From Actinomycetota bacterium (lineage in GTDB: Bacteria; Actinomycetota; Acidimicrobiia; Acidimicrobiales; Ilumatobacteraceae), in the NCBI GenBank assembly GCA_963169665.1, contig CAUJET010000142.1:37780-101779 (forward strand): 64,000 nt of DNA. Reading direction: 5' to 3'. Shown one piece after another: positions 8,585-17,406 of the stretch; position 1 is the first letter of the stretch, and every line of letters starts with the position of its first letter. Both the position numbers and the translations under genes were made by a program. The notes under the pieces are model-generated. The model was not told where the DNA came from, made no database searches, and worked only from the letters and a program-made list of their open reading frames with translations.

Positions 8585-11040
8585 GCACCACCGTCCCCCT
8601 GCCCGACCGAGCGCGCGTGGTGGTGATCGGCGGCGGCATCATCGGCACGTCGGTCGCCTATCACCTGGCGCACGCAGGCTGGCGCGACGTGGTGCTGCTC
8701 GAACGAGATCAGCTCACGTCGGGCACCACGTGGCACGCGGCCGGCCTGATGGTCACGTTCGGCTCCCTCAGTGAGACGTCGACGTCGATGCGCCAGTACA
8801 CCCGCGACCTCTACACGAACCTCGAGGCCGAGACCGGTCTCGCGACCGGGTTCAAGCCCGTGGGCTTCATCGAACTGGCATGCGACCCCGACCGCCTGGA
8901 GGAGTACCGCCGCGTGTCGGCGTTCAACCGCCAGTGCGGCGTCGACGTGCACGAGATCTCCGCCCGCGAGGTCGCCGACATGTTCCCGATCGCCCGCACC
9001 GACGACGTGCTCGCCGGGTTCTACGTCCCGGGCGACGGTCGCGTGAACCCGGTCGACGCGACCATGTCGCTCGCCAAGGGCGCCCGCATGCAGGGCGCCA
9101 CGATCGTGCAGGGCGTCAGCGCCATCGACGTGCTGAGCGAGGGCGGACGCGTCACCGGGGTCGTCACCGACCAGGGCACGATCGAGTGCGAGTACGTCGT
9201 CAACTGCACCGGCATGTGGGCCCGCCAACTGGGCGAGCGCCACGGCGTGAACGTGCCCCTGCAGGCGGCCGAGCACTACTACCTGATCACCGAACAGATC
9301 GAGGGCATGGACGGGTCGTGGCCCGTCATCGAGGATCCGGCCAACTACGGCTACTACCGCGAAGAGGTCGGCGGTCTGATGATCGGCCTGTTCGAACCGG
9401 TGTGCGCGCCGTGGAAGGTCGACGGCATCCCCGGCGATTCGTCGTTCACCTCGCTCCAGCCCGACTGGGACCGGATGGGCCCCTACCTCGAACGGGCGAT
9501 GAGCCGCGTGCCGATCAGCAGCGAGATCGGCATCCACACCTTCTTCTGCGGACCCGAGAGCTTCACGCCCGACCTCGCCCCCGTGGTGGGCGAGGCACCC
9601 GAGCTGCGCAACTACTTCGTGTGCGCCGGGCTCAACTCGATCGGCATCCTCACCGGCGGCGGTCTCGGCCGTGTGGTCGCCAACTGGGTGATGACCGGCC
9701 AGCCCGACGTCGACGTCACCGGCTTCCACATCGATCGCCTGCAGCGCTACCAGTCGAACCCCGAATACCGCCGCACGCGCACCGTCGAGTCGCTCGGCAT
9801 GGTCTACGCGTGTCACTACCCGAACCGATCGATGCAGACCGCCCGTGGCGCGAAGCGCTCGCCACTGCACGACCGCCTGGCTGCCGAGGGCGCGTTCTTC
9901 AAGGACGTCAGCGGGTGGGAGGGCGCCGACTGGTACGCCGGCTCCGGCAAGACCGCCGACCCCGGTGCGCTCACCTGGCGCCGCCCGGCCTTCTGGTCGC
10001 AGTGGGAGGCCGAGCACCGCGCCTGCCGCGAGGGCGTGATCGTGATGGACATGTCGTTCATGTCGAAGTTCCGCGTGCAGGGCCGCGATGCCGGCACGGT
10101 GCTCGACCGGCTGTCGGCCAACGCGGTCAACACCGAGCCGGGTCTCATCACCTATACCCAGTGGCTCAACGAGGCGGGGACGCTCGAGGCCGACCTCACC
10201 GTCACCAAGCTCGGTGACGACGAGTTCTTCGTGGTCGCTACCGACACGGCACACCGCCACGTCGAGACCCGACTGCGCCGCCACGCCGAACCGCACCACG
10301 CGTTCGTCACCGACGTCACGTCCGGCTTCGCCCAGATCAACGTGCAGGGGCCGCGCTCGCGCGACCTGCTGCAGACCCTCACCACGGCCGACCTGTCGAA
10401 CGTGGCGTTCCCGTTCCGCACCGCCCGCGAGATCGACCTCGGCTTCGCACGCGTGCTGTGCGTGCGCATCACCTATCTCGGCGAGCTCGGTTACGAGCTG
10501 TACGTGCCGACCGAGCAGGCGGTGCACGTGTACGAACGTCTCACCGCGGCGGGCCCTGCATTCGGGCTCCGCCACGCCGGCTTGAAGGCGCTCGCCAGCC
10601 TCCGCATGGAGAAGGGCTACCGCGACTACGGCCACGACATCGACAACACCGACGGCGTGCTCGAAGCAGGTCTCGGCTTCGCCGTCGCGCTCGACAAGCC
10701 GGGCGGCTTCGTCGGTCGCGACGCCGTCGCCGCGCGAAAGGCGGCCGGGCCACTCACCCGCCGGATCGTGCAGGTGCAGCTGACCGACCCCGAGCCGCTG
10801 ATGTTCCACGCAGAGGTCGTGCACCGCGACGGCGTGCCGGTGGGGTACATCCGTGCGGCGAGCTACGGTCACACGCTCGGCGGTGCGGTCGGCCTGGCGA
10901 TGATCGAGGCCGGCGAGCCGGTCACGAAGGCGTACCTGGCCGACGCGACCTGGACCGTCGACGTCGCCGGCACGCACCATCCGGCCATCGCGTCGATGTC
11001 GCCGCTCTACGACCCGACGAACGCCCGCATCAGGTCGTGA
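8581..11040 (+). CDS. Dimethylglycine/sarcosine dehydrogenase-like protein (DAO + GcvT domains)
   Basis: An 819-residue two-part enzyme. Residues 1 to about 410 form a DAO-type FAD domain with GGGIIG at 17-22 and the SGTTWHAAGL motif; H52 there matches the histidine that binds FAD covalently in dimethylglycine and sarcosine dehydrogenases. Residues from about 430 form GCV_T and GCV_T_C domains that would capture the released formaldehyde equivalent as methylene-tetrahydrofolate (CREGVIVMDMSFMSKF, LQTLTTADLSN, YLGELGYELYV). Expected chemistry is oxidative N-demethylation of a methylated glycine or related amine. Coupled to the TetR gene upstream; its 3' end overlaps the convergent GNAT gene by 11 bases. 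Exact substrate unproven. Confidence 0.9.
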   Translation: MSTTVPLPDRARVVVIGGGIIGTSVAYHLAHAGWRDVVLLERDQLTSGTTWHAAGLMVTFGSLSETSTSMRQYTRDLYTNLEAETGLATGFKPVGFIELACDPDRLEEYRRVSAFNRQCGVDVHEISAREVADMFPIARTDDVLAGFYVPGDGRVNPVDATMSLAKGARMQGATIVQGVSAIDVLSEGGRVTGVVTDQGTIECEYVVNCTGMWARQLGERHGVNVPLQAAEHYYLITEQIEGMDGSWPVIEDPANYGYYREEVGGLMIGLFEPVCAPWKVDGIPGDSSFTSLQPDWDRMGPYLERAMSRVPISSEIGIHTFFCGPESFTPDLAPVVGEAPELRNYFVCAGLNSIGILTGGGLGRVVANWVMTGQPDVDVTGFHIDRLQRYQSNPEYRRTRTVESLGMVYACHYPNRSMQTARGAKRSPLHDRLAAEGAFFKDVSGWEGADWYAGSGKTADPGALTWRRPAFWSQWEAEHRACREGVIVMDMSFMSKFRVQGRDAGTVLDRLSANAVNTEPGLITYTQWLNEAGTLEADLTVTKLGDDEFFVVATDTAHRHVETRLRRHAEPHHAFVTDVTSGFAQINVQGPRSRDLLQTLTTADLSNVAFPFRTAREIDLGFARVLCVRITYLGELGYELYVPTEQAVHVYERLTAAGPAFGLRHAGLKALASLRMEKGYRDYGHDIDNTDGVLEAGLGFAVALDKPGGFVGRDAVAARKAAGPLTRRIVQVQLTDPEPLMFHAEVVHRDGVPVGYIRAASYGHTLGGAVGLAMIEAGEPVTKAYLADATWTVDVAGTHHPAIASMSPLYDPTNARIRS

Positions 11041-11464
11041 AACTCCACGTGAGCACCACCGCCTCCTCGGGCGGCTTCGCCCCGGCCGCCCGATAGGTGG
11101 CGAGCGCGGCCTCGTTGTCGCCCTCGGTCGGCACCCACATCCCGTAGCAGCCCGCGGTGCGGGCGATGTGCAACAGCTCGCCCACGAGTGCGCTGGCGAT
11201 CCCCCGCCGTCGGTACGGCTCGTCGACCCCGAGCTCGTACACGAACATCTCCACGCCCTTGTCGGGATGCACGGTCTCGACCCCGCTGATGAACCCCACC
11301 GGCGTCTCGCCCAGGTAGGCGATCAGCAGGTGATGCCCCTGACGGGTGAGGAACTGGGTGGTCCAGTCCCGCCGCGGCGTGGCGTCGAACAACACCGCCG
11401 CGTCGAGCACCGACTGCTCGTCGCCCGCGCCCATCCGCCTGATCTCGAACTCACCCTCTCCCAT
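11030..11464 (-). CDS. GNAT-family N-acetyltransferase
   Basis: A compact 144-residue GNAT protein. The acetyl-CoA pyrophosphate-binding loop is visible as DEPYRRRGIASALV (about 79-92), preceded by the beta-strand MFVYELGV and followed by the usual NEAALATYRAAGA helix. It has some likeness to the AAC(3)-I group of the superfamily, but I see no basis for calling an aminoglycoside substrate. A -10 box (TACGAT) ends 6 bases before the ATG, suggesting a leaderless mRNA. Divergent from the ECF sigma gene and convergent with the dehydrogenase. Confidence 0.85.
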   Translation of the reverse strand: MGEGEFEIRRMGAGDEQSVLDAAVLFDATPRRDWTTQFLTRQGHHLLIAYLGETPVGFISGVETVHPDKGVEMFVYELGVDEPYRRRGIASALVGELLHIARTAGCYGMWVPTEGDNEAALATYRAAGAKPPEEAVVLTWSFTT

Positions 11465-11470
11465 GAGGTG

Positions 11471-11476
11471 ATCGTA
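11471..11476 (-). promoter_or_regulatory. -10 box (TACGAT) of the GNAT gene
   Basis: On the minus strand TACGAT ends 6 bases before the ATG at 11462-11464. This places the start site at the start codon. Confidence 0.5.
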
Positions 11477-11514
11477 AACACTCCTGGAACCCGGGTGGGG
11501 GTGGTGTGCGTGTG

Positions 11515-12072
11515 ATGCTCGTGGAGATGGACGTGGCGGCCGGGGAGGCCGACGAGGAGCAGCAGCCGCTCGATGTCGACGAGTTCTGTCGTCGCGCCCA
11601 TCCCCGCCTCGTCCGCACGCTCACCGCAGCGACCGGTGACGTGTCGCTCGCCGACGAGATCACCCAGGAGGCGCTCGCTCGGGCGTGGGAGCGGTGGGAC
11701 CGGGTGTGTCGCCTCGACCAGCCGGAGGCGTGGTGCTACCGGGTCGCGATGAACCTGGCCCGGTCGCAGTTCCGGCGCCGGGCCGCAGCGAGACGGGCGC
11801 ACGACCGCATGCCTGCCGCGTCGACGGCCGTCGACGGGGCGGCGTCGACCGACGACGAACTGATGACCGCGCTGCGGCGGCTGCCCGAGCTGCAGCGGTC
11901 GGTGCTGGCGCTGCGCTTCCTCGCCGATCTGTCGGTGGAGTCGACCGCCGACGTGCTGCGCATGCCGATCGGCACCGTGAAGTCCACCACCAGCCGTGCC
12001 CTGGCCGAGCTGCGCCTGATCCTCGACCCCCGCCCCGATCCACGCCCCACGACGGAGGCCCACGATGCATGA
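11515..12072 (+). CDS. ECF RNA polymerase sigma factor
   Basis: A sigma-70 region 2 / region 4 protein of about 185 residues. Region 2 is seen in DVSLADEITQEALARAWERW and the following CYRVAMNLARSQFRRR; region 4 in LRRLPELQRSVLALRFLADLS followed by the helix-turn-helix VESTADVLRMPIGTVKSTTSRAL. Three starts are possible (GTG 11506, GTG 11512, ATG 11515). A GGAACC at 11486-11491 resembles an ECF-type -35 element and hints at autoregulation, but its -10 would fall close to the start codon, so this is weak. The downstream gene overlaps by 8 bases and encodes its likely membrane-bound anti-sigma factor. Confidence 0.9.
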   Translation: MLVEMDVAAGEADEEQQPLDVDEFCRRAHPRLVRTLTAATGDVSLADEITQEALARAWERWDRVCRLDQPEAWCYRVAMNLARSQFRRRAAARRAHDRMPAASTAVDGAASTDDELMTALRRLPELQRSVLALRFLADLSVESTADVLRMPIGTVKSTTSRALAELRLILDPRPDPRPTTEAHDA

Positions 12073-13768
12073 TCTGGAAGACCGCCTGCGGTCGCTCGAC
12101 CTCCCCGCTCCCCCGCTCGCGCCGCGTGCGATCGCCGCACGGGTCGAACGACGCCGGCACCGACGACGGATCCTCACGACCGGCGCTGCCGCCGTTCTCG
12201 TGCTCGCGACCGTCGGCTCGCTCGCCGTGATGGCCACCGGCGACGACGACGCCACCATCGCCCCTGCGAGCGCCCCGTCCGAGCCGTCTCCGGTGTCGTC
12301 GGCGAACACGATCCCGACACCCTCGGCCGAAACGACCGCAGCCGAGACGACTCCGGACACGACGATGGTGGATCTCAGCGGCGAAGACGGCGGCCTCTAC
12401 ATCGACCCGGCGGTGGCAACCGAGCTCGGGCTGGTACCCGACCACGCGGGAGACCCCGTCCCACTCGACGAGCCCGACGCGTCCGAGCAAGCACCGTTCA
12501 CCCCGGACGACATCTCGTCCGACATGCAGCGAGCCGTGTTGGCCCGATACGACGGCACGCGATCGCTCGTCATCGACTCGATCACCGTCAACGTCCTCCC
12601 GTCGGCGTCCGGTCTCTCCGAGATGGAGGGCGAGATCGTCACGCTCCCGAACGGGTTCGAGGCTCGACGCCAGGACGCCTGGATCAGCTGGAGCGACGGC
12701 ATCCACGACATCTCCGTCCAGCACATCACGTCGTCCCCACCATCGCCCGACGCGAGCCCGACAGTCGACTTGCTCGCGATTGCCCGCAGCGTGACCGTCG
12801 ATGCCGACGGGGCCATCGAGCTCACCACCGTTCCGGATGGCTTCGAACGACTGCCTTCCGAGATCGCCGCCGATGGGACCTCCGGCTCGTACAGGTCGAT
12901 CGACTATCGCTCCAACAGCTCGCTCGCATCCGACCGTCCCGAGCTCTCGATCGATGTTGCCACAGGCGCCCATACCGCCGAGCACCTCCTCGTGGAGCGC
13001 TCGATGATCGGACCCGCTCGCGCCGTCGAGCACCGAGGTCAGCGGATCATCGTGAGCCACGACGGGCTCATGTCGCCTCGACCGTACGTGGAACTCATCT
13101 GGGACGACCCGTCCGGCATCCAGGTGTGGGTGACCTACTCCCCCATGGAGCTCGATGCGACCGAGCAGGACCGCGAGGTCTTCGCGTTCCGGGTCGTCGA
13201 CGCGCTGCGCCGTGCCGATGCTGCGAACTGGCGGGAGCTGCAGCGGACGGCCGACGAGGCACACCGAGCACTCGTCGACGTCGCATGGATCGACGAACTG
13301 CTCGGCGCCAGAGGCTTCGAACGAGTTGGATCCATCGCTCCCGATTGGGAGGTGCTCTGGGATCGCGACGGGCTCTTCATCGTTTCTGCTCGCAGTGATG
13401 ACGGGACGGCAGCCGATTGCCTCATCGTCCTGCGCACCGATGTCCGGTGTGTCACCGCAACGGACCCGCTCCGCGGTCGGTTCGCGACGGCCCGCGTCGA
13501 GCGGACCGTCGGCGGTCGACTGATCCTGTTGACGACGCCCGACATCTCCGGTGTCTCGCTCCAGCGGTTCGACGGCGGATGGGGCCGGAGCACGATCGAT
13601 CTGTCGGCTGCAGACGACCCGCGAGAGCTGCGCGCCGTCTTGATCGAGCAGCCCTCGGTGCCGGCGTGTCTCATCCTGTCGGCAGACGACCACGTGGTCG
13701 TCACCCGGTACTCGCTCGTCGACGGCGCCCTCGTCGACCCATCCGAGTCGTGCATGGCGCAGACGTAG
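12065..13768 (+). CDS. Single-pass membrane protein, probable anti-sigma factor with large outer domain
   Basis: A 567-residue protein of unknown family. A short charged cytoplasmic segment (DLEDRLRSLDLP..., residues 1-35) is followed by one membrane helix (about 36-56), an acidic Thr/Ser/Pro-rich linker (about 59-105), then a long outer region with no motif I recognise and only two or three cysteines. It starts inside the ECF sigma gene (8-base overlap; GGAGG 6 bases upstream), the standard arrangement for a cognate anti-sigma factor. I do not see a zinc-binding H-x3-C-x2-C anti-sigma motif, so the assignment rests on topology and coupling. The big outer domain could be the sensor. Confidence 0.72.
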   Translation: MHDLEDRLRSLDLPAPPLAPRAIAARVERRRHRRRILTTGAAAVLVLATVGSLAVMATGDDDATIAPASAPSEPSPVSSANTIPTPSAETTAAETTPDTTMVDLSGEDGGLYIDPAVATELGLVPDHAGDPVPLDEPDASEQAPFTPDDISSDMQRAVLARYDGTRSLVIDSITVNVLPSASGLSEMEGEIVTLPNGFEARRQDAWISWSDGIHDISVQHITSSPPSPDASPTVDLLAIARSVTVDADGAIELTTVPDGFERLPSEIAADGTSGSYRSIDYRSNSSLASDRPELSIDVATGAHTAEHLLVERSMIGPARAVEHRGQRIIVSHDGLMSPRPYVELIWDDPSGIQVWVTYSPMELDATEQDREVFAFRVVDALRRADAANWRELQRTADEAHRALVDVAWIDELLGARGFERVGSIAPDWEVLWDRDGLFIVSARSDDGTAADCLIVLRTDVRCVTATDPLRGRFATARVERTVGGRLILLTTPDISGVSLQRFDGGWGRSTIDLSAADDPRELRAVLIEQPSVPACLILSADDHVVVTRYSLVDGALVDPSESCMAQT

Positions 13769-13835
13769 ACCTAGGTTCGCTCTCACGTCACACGCATCCA
13801 CGGTCCCGGGGTTCACCCAGCGCCAGCTCGTCACC

Positions 13836-15317
13836 GTGCTGGCCGCGCTGATCATGGCGGTGTTCCTCGCGTCGCTCGACACGACGATCATCTCGACTGC
13901 GCTGCCCACCATCGCCGGCCAGTTCAACGCGTTCGAGAGCTTCGCCTGGGTCGGCACCGCGTACATCGTCACGTCGACGATCGCGACGCCGCTGCTCGGC
14001 AAGCTCAGCGACATCTACGGCCGGCGGCTGATCTTCCAGTTCGCGATGGCGGTCTTCCTCGTCGGTTCGGTGCTGTGCGGCCTCGCCCAGTCGATGGGGC
14101 AGCTCATCGGCTTCCGAGCGCTCCAGGGCCTCGGTGGCGGCGCCATCCAGGCGCTCGCGTTCTCGATCCTCGGCGACATCCTCCCGCCACGTGAACGCGG
14201 CCGCTACATCGGCTACTTCACGATCGCGTTCGCCGGCTCGGCGATCATGGGACCGCTCATCGGCGGCTTCATCATCGAGCACTGGAGCTGGCCCTGGATC
14301 TTCTACATCAACGTGCCGTTCTGCATCCTCGTGTCGGCGGTCTGCCAGCGGGCCCTGCGACTGCCGTTCAAGCGGCGTGAGGCCAAGCTCGACTATCTGG
14401 GCGCAGCGCTGCTGTCGGGCGGCCTCGCATGTCTCATGATCGGGCTCGAGGAGGGCCGCAAGGGCTGGACCGACACGAACACGCTCGTGCTGTTCGGCGT
14501 GGCGGTCGTGCTGCTGTTGGGCTTCGTCGCCCAGGAGCGCCGGGCGAGTGAGCCGATGATCCCGCTACGTCTGTTCGCGAACCCGGTGGTCAGGGTCTGC
14601 GCGTTGCTCGGCATGTTCGCCGGTGCGATCGCGTTCGGCGGCAACCAGTTCCTGCCGCTCTACTTCCAGGACTCGCTGTTCGTGTCGCCCACCGAGTCGG
14701 GCCTGCGGATGCTGCCGATGATGGCCGGCGTCACGCTCACCACCTTCGGCGTCGGTCGGCTGATCGCCCACACGGGCGGCTACAAGCGCTGGCCGGTGAT
14801 CGGCACGTGGCTCGCCGTCGTCGGCCTGCTCGGCGTGGCCCAGATCGACGGCACGACGAAGTACCTCTGGCTGGTGATCCCCATGTTCCTCATGGGCATG
14901 GGGTCGGGGTCGGTGTTCACCAGCACCTCGATCGCCACGCAGAACGCGGTCGAGTTCCGCGACCTCGGTGTGGCCACCGCGACGGTGATGTTCTTCCGAT
15001 CGCTCGGCGGCTCGTTCGGCCTCGCGATCTTCGGCACGGTGTTGAACACCACGGTGCGCACCGAGATCCCCCGACGCACGGGCGTCGCAGCCGACGAGGC
15101 CGCCGGCCTCATCCGCTCGCCCGAGCAGATCCAGGCGCTGCCCCCTGAGACCCGCCAGGCGGTGATCGACACGATCGCCCTCGGCGTCAGCCGCATCTAC
15201 TGGATCTGTGCCGGCCTGATGGTCTGCGGCGCGATCTGTGCGCTCGTGCTGCCCGAGCGCCCCCTGCGCACACGCGCCGGTCTGTCGGACGCGATGGAGA
15301 GCGCCGCCGCCGGCTGA
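13836..15317 (+). CDS. MFS exporter of the DHA2/EmrB (14-helix) drug-efflux family
   Basis: A 493-residue major facilitator. The first helix carries ASLDTTIISTALPTI, the classic motif D1 of the DHA2 family; GKLSDIYGRRLI is motif A, and GGGAIQALAFSILGDILPPRERGRYIG is motif C-like. Around 14 hydrophobic segments are present, ending in a short tail. The GTG at 13836 is the first usable start codon in frame, yet the residues encoded just upstream (FTQRQLVTV) look like a normal family N-terminus, so initiation at a non-standard codon is possible. A TAGGTT -10-like box lies at 13772-13777. Substrate unknown. Converges on the next gene with a 4-base gap. Confidence 0.85.
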   Translation: MLAALIMAVFLASLDTTIISTALPTIAGQFNAFESFAWVGTAYIVTSTIATPLLGKLSDIYGRRLIFQFAMAVFLVGSVLCGLAQSMGQLIGFRALQGLGGGAIQALAFSILGDILPPRERGRYIGYFTIAFAGSAIMGPLIGGFIIEHWSWPWIFYINVPFCILVSAVCQRALRLPFKRREAKLDYLGAALLSGGLACLMIGLEEGRKGWTDTNTLVLFGVAVVLLLGFVAQERRASEPMIPLRLFANPVVRVCALLGMFAGAIAFGGNQFLPLYFQDSLFVSPTESGLRMLPMMAGVTLTTFGVGRLIAHTGGYKRWPVIGTWLAVVGLLGVAQIDGTTKYLWLVIPMFLMGMGSGSVFTSTSIATQNAVEFRDLGVATATVMFFRSLGGSFGLAIFGTVLNTTVRTEIPRRTGVAADEAAGLIRSPEQIQALPPETRQAVIDTIALGVSRIYWICAGLMVCGAICALVLPERPLRTRAGLSDAMESAAAG

Positions 15318-15321
15318 GCAC

Positions 15322-17244
15322 TCAGCTCGTCGCGGCCCAGCCCGACACCGAGACGATGTCGAACACGACCAGGGCGGCGAACTCGGCGGTGCGGTACTGC
15401 ACGTAGCGGTCCCGCAGCGCCTGCGTGAGCGCCGTCCGGAGCGAGATGTCGACGTCCGCGTCGTCGACTCGCGCGAGGTCGGCCCGAACCCACCAGAGCT
15501 GGCGCCAGTCGTGGCGGTCCCAGTGGTCGGCCAGCAACGTGGCCCGAGGGTCGGCATCGAGGTTGTCGACGCGGCGCAGCGCCGTCGACGATTTCGGCTT
15601 CACCCGGTCGACGGGCACCACGACGTGGTCGCCCACGAGCGCGAAGCACACCGGCACCGCGTGCACACCGCGATCCGGATCGAGCGTCGACAGCACGGCG
15701 TGATCGGCGACGGTGAGCCGTGCTCGAGCGTCCTCGATCGTCATCGGCATCCCCGCATCCTCGCCGCCCTCGTCGCCCGGTGTCGAGATCGGGCTGACGG
15801 CGACCGATGCGTTCCGTCGTGTCGGGCGGGCCGGGCGGGCGATGTGCAGGTCGAGCCGCTCACCATCGGTCGGTACCACGGCGTTCCAGCCGAGTTCGTC
15901 CATGATCCGCGTCCTGAGCGCGAGCGAGGCTCGCTCCTCGCCGTGCACCACGAACACGCCGCTCGGCTCGCGTGTCGCCGTGCCCAGCCAGTCGATCAGC
16001 TCGCTACCGTCGGCGTGCACCGAGAAGCCGCTGAGGTCGCACACCTCGGCGCGCACGGGCACGTAACGGCCGTGGATCTTCACCGAGTCCGCGCCGTCCA
16101 TCAGGCTGCGGCCTCGCGTGCCCGCTGCCTGGAAACCGACCAGCGCGACCGAGTTGGCAGGGTCGGGCAGGAACTTCTCGAGGTGGTGTACGACCCGGCC
16201 GCCCGAGGCCATGCCGCTGCCGGCGATGATGATGGCCGGGCCGCTCATGCGGCTCACCGCCTTCGACCCCTCGGCGTCGAGCACCTCGTCGAGGTCGGGC
16301 AACTCGAACAGCGTGCCGTCACCGTGCAGGTCGTCGCGGACGTCGACCGCGTGGCCGTCGATCGCATCGCGGTACACGCTGAGCGCGGCCAGCGCCATCG
16401 GGCTGTCGACGAAGATCGGCACCGCCGGCAGGCGGCCCTGCTCCGACAGTTGGTGCAGGTGGTACAGCAGCACCTCGGTCCTGTCGACCGCGAAGGCGGG
16501 GATGATCACCTTGCCGCCTCGGCCGACGGTGCGATCGATCAGCTCGGCGAGTCGGTCGACGGTGTCGTCGGAGGCGTGCTCACGATCGCCGTAGGTCGAC
16601 TCGATCACGATCCAGTCGGTGTCGCCGATCGGTGCCGGCGGTCGCAGCAACGGGTGTTCCTGGCGCCCGAGGTCACCGCTGAAGGTGACGGTCACCTCCT
16701 CGCCGGGCACGTTCCCGAGCGTCATGCGCACGCTCGACGAACCGAGGATGTGGCCGGCCACCTCGTAACGCGCCCGCACGCCGGGCACGATCTCGAGGTC
16801 CTCGTCGAAGTGCACCGGCCGCAAGCGGTCGAGCGCGGTCCAGGCGTCGTCCTCGGTGTACAGCGCCAGCGCCGGACGGTGCCGCGAGTACCCGGCCCGG
16901 TTCGCGAACCTGGCCTCCTCCTCCTGCAGCCGGCCGCTGTCGGGGAGCACCACCGACATGAGCTTGCCGGTGTCGTAGGTGACGAACACCGGCCCGCGGA
17001 AGCCGGCGTTCACCAGGCGGGGCAGGTAGCCGCAGTGGTCGAGATGGGCGTGGGTGATCACGATCGCGTCGATCGTGCGAGGCGAGACGGCAAAGGGATC
17101 CCAGTTCCGCTCGCGGAGGTCCTTCAGTCCCTGGAACAGCCCGGCGTCGACGAGCACCCGCCGGTCGCCGACCTCCACCAGGAACCGGCTGCCGGTGACG
17201 GTACGGACGCCGCCGAGGGTGGTGAGGACTGCTGGCTCGCGCAT
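15322..17244 (-). CDS. Beta-CASP metallo-hydrolase fused to a PPOX/F420-type flavin domain
   Basis: One 640-residue frame holding two recognisable proteins. Residues 1 to about 460 are a metallo-beta-lactamase/beta-CASP/RMMBL protein of the type acting on RNA, with HAHLDH at 65-70, TFSGDLG, ESTYGDREH, and the RMMBL segment FSVHADGSELIDWL. After a Pro/Arg/acidic linker, residues 499-640 match the TIGR03668-like PPOX class (ADHAVLSTLDPDRGVHAVPVCF, LRRVDNLDADPRATLLADHW, QLWWVRADL), which binds F420 or FMN. No stop codon separates them. The ATG at residue 499 (15748-15750) has a GAGGA nearby, so a separate short product could also be made. The main start has AGGAAGAGG upstream. Confidence 0.85.
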   Translation of the reverse strand: MREPAVLTTLGGVRTVTGSRFLVEVGDRRVLVDAGLFQGLKDLRERNWDPFAVSPRTIDAIVITHAHLDHCGYLPRLVNAGFRGPVFVTYDTGKLMSVVLPDSGRLQEEEARFANRAGYSRHRPALALYTEDDAWTALDRLRPVHFDEDLEIVPGVRARYEVAGHILGSSSVRMTLGNVPGEEVTVTFSGDLGRQEHPLLRPPAPIGDTDWIVIESTYGDREHASDDTVDRLAELIDRTVGRGGKVIIPAFAVDRTEVLLYHLHQLSEQGRLPAVPIFVDSPMALAALSVYRDAIDGHAVDVRDDLHGDGTLFELPDLDEVLDAEGSKAVSRMSGPAIIIAGSGMASGGRVVHHLEKFLPDPANSVALVGFQAAGTRGRSLMDGADSVKIHGRYVPVRAEVCDLSGFSVHADGSELIDWLGTATREPSGVFVVHGEERASLALRTRIMDELGWNAVVPTDGERLDLHIARPARPTRRNASVAVSPISTPGDEGGEDAGMPMTIEDARARLTVADHAVLSTLDPDRGVHAVPVCFALVGDHVVVPVDRVKPKSSTALRRVDNLDADPRATLLADHWDRHDWRQLWWVRADLARVDDADVDISLRTALTQALRDRYVQYRTAEFAALVVFDIVSVSGWAATS

Positions 17245-17406
17245 GTCGACCTCTTCCTGTCGCTCCGTCGTGTCGGAGCGACCACCGGGCGACCGGGGCG
17301 CTCCCGGAGGTCACGCCCCGGCCTCGCCATCATCGTCCGCCCGGACGCCGACGGCGACCAGGGCCGGTGGTCCCCCGGCGCTGACCGGCGGACCGCCCCG
17401 ACGAAG

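Noticed and set aside
10390..10420. GAAC...GTTC resembling a LexA box
   Set aside because: The spacer is 5 bases instead of 4 and it lies inside the dehydrogenase coding sequence.
8236..10980. A 914-codon minus-strand open frame opposite the dimethylglycine-dehydrogenase-like gene
   Set aside because: No recognisable motif, composition typical of antisense reading of GC-rich codons, and the plus-strand gene is certain.
11030..11464. Aminoglycoside acetyltransferase resistance gene
   Set aside because: The GNAT fold is clear but the resemblance to AAC(3)-I is only general; most such chromosomal GNATs have other substrates.
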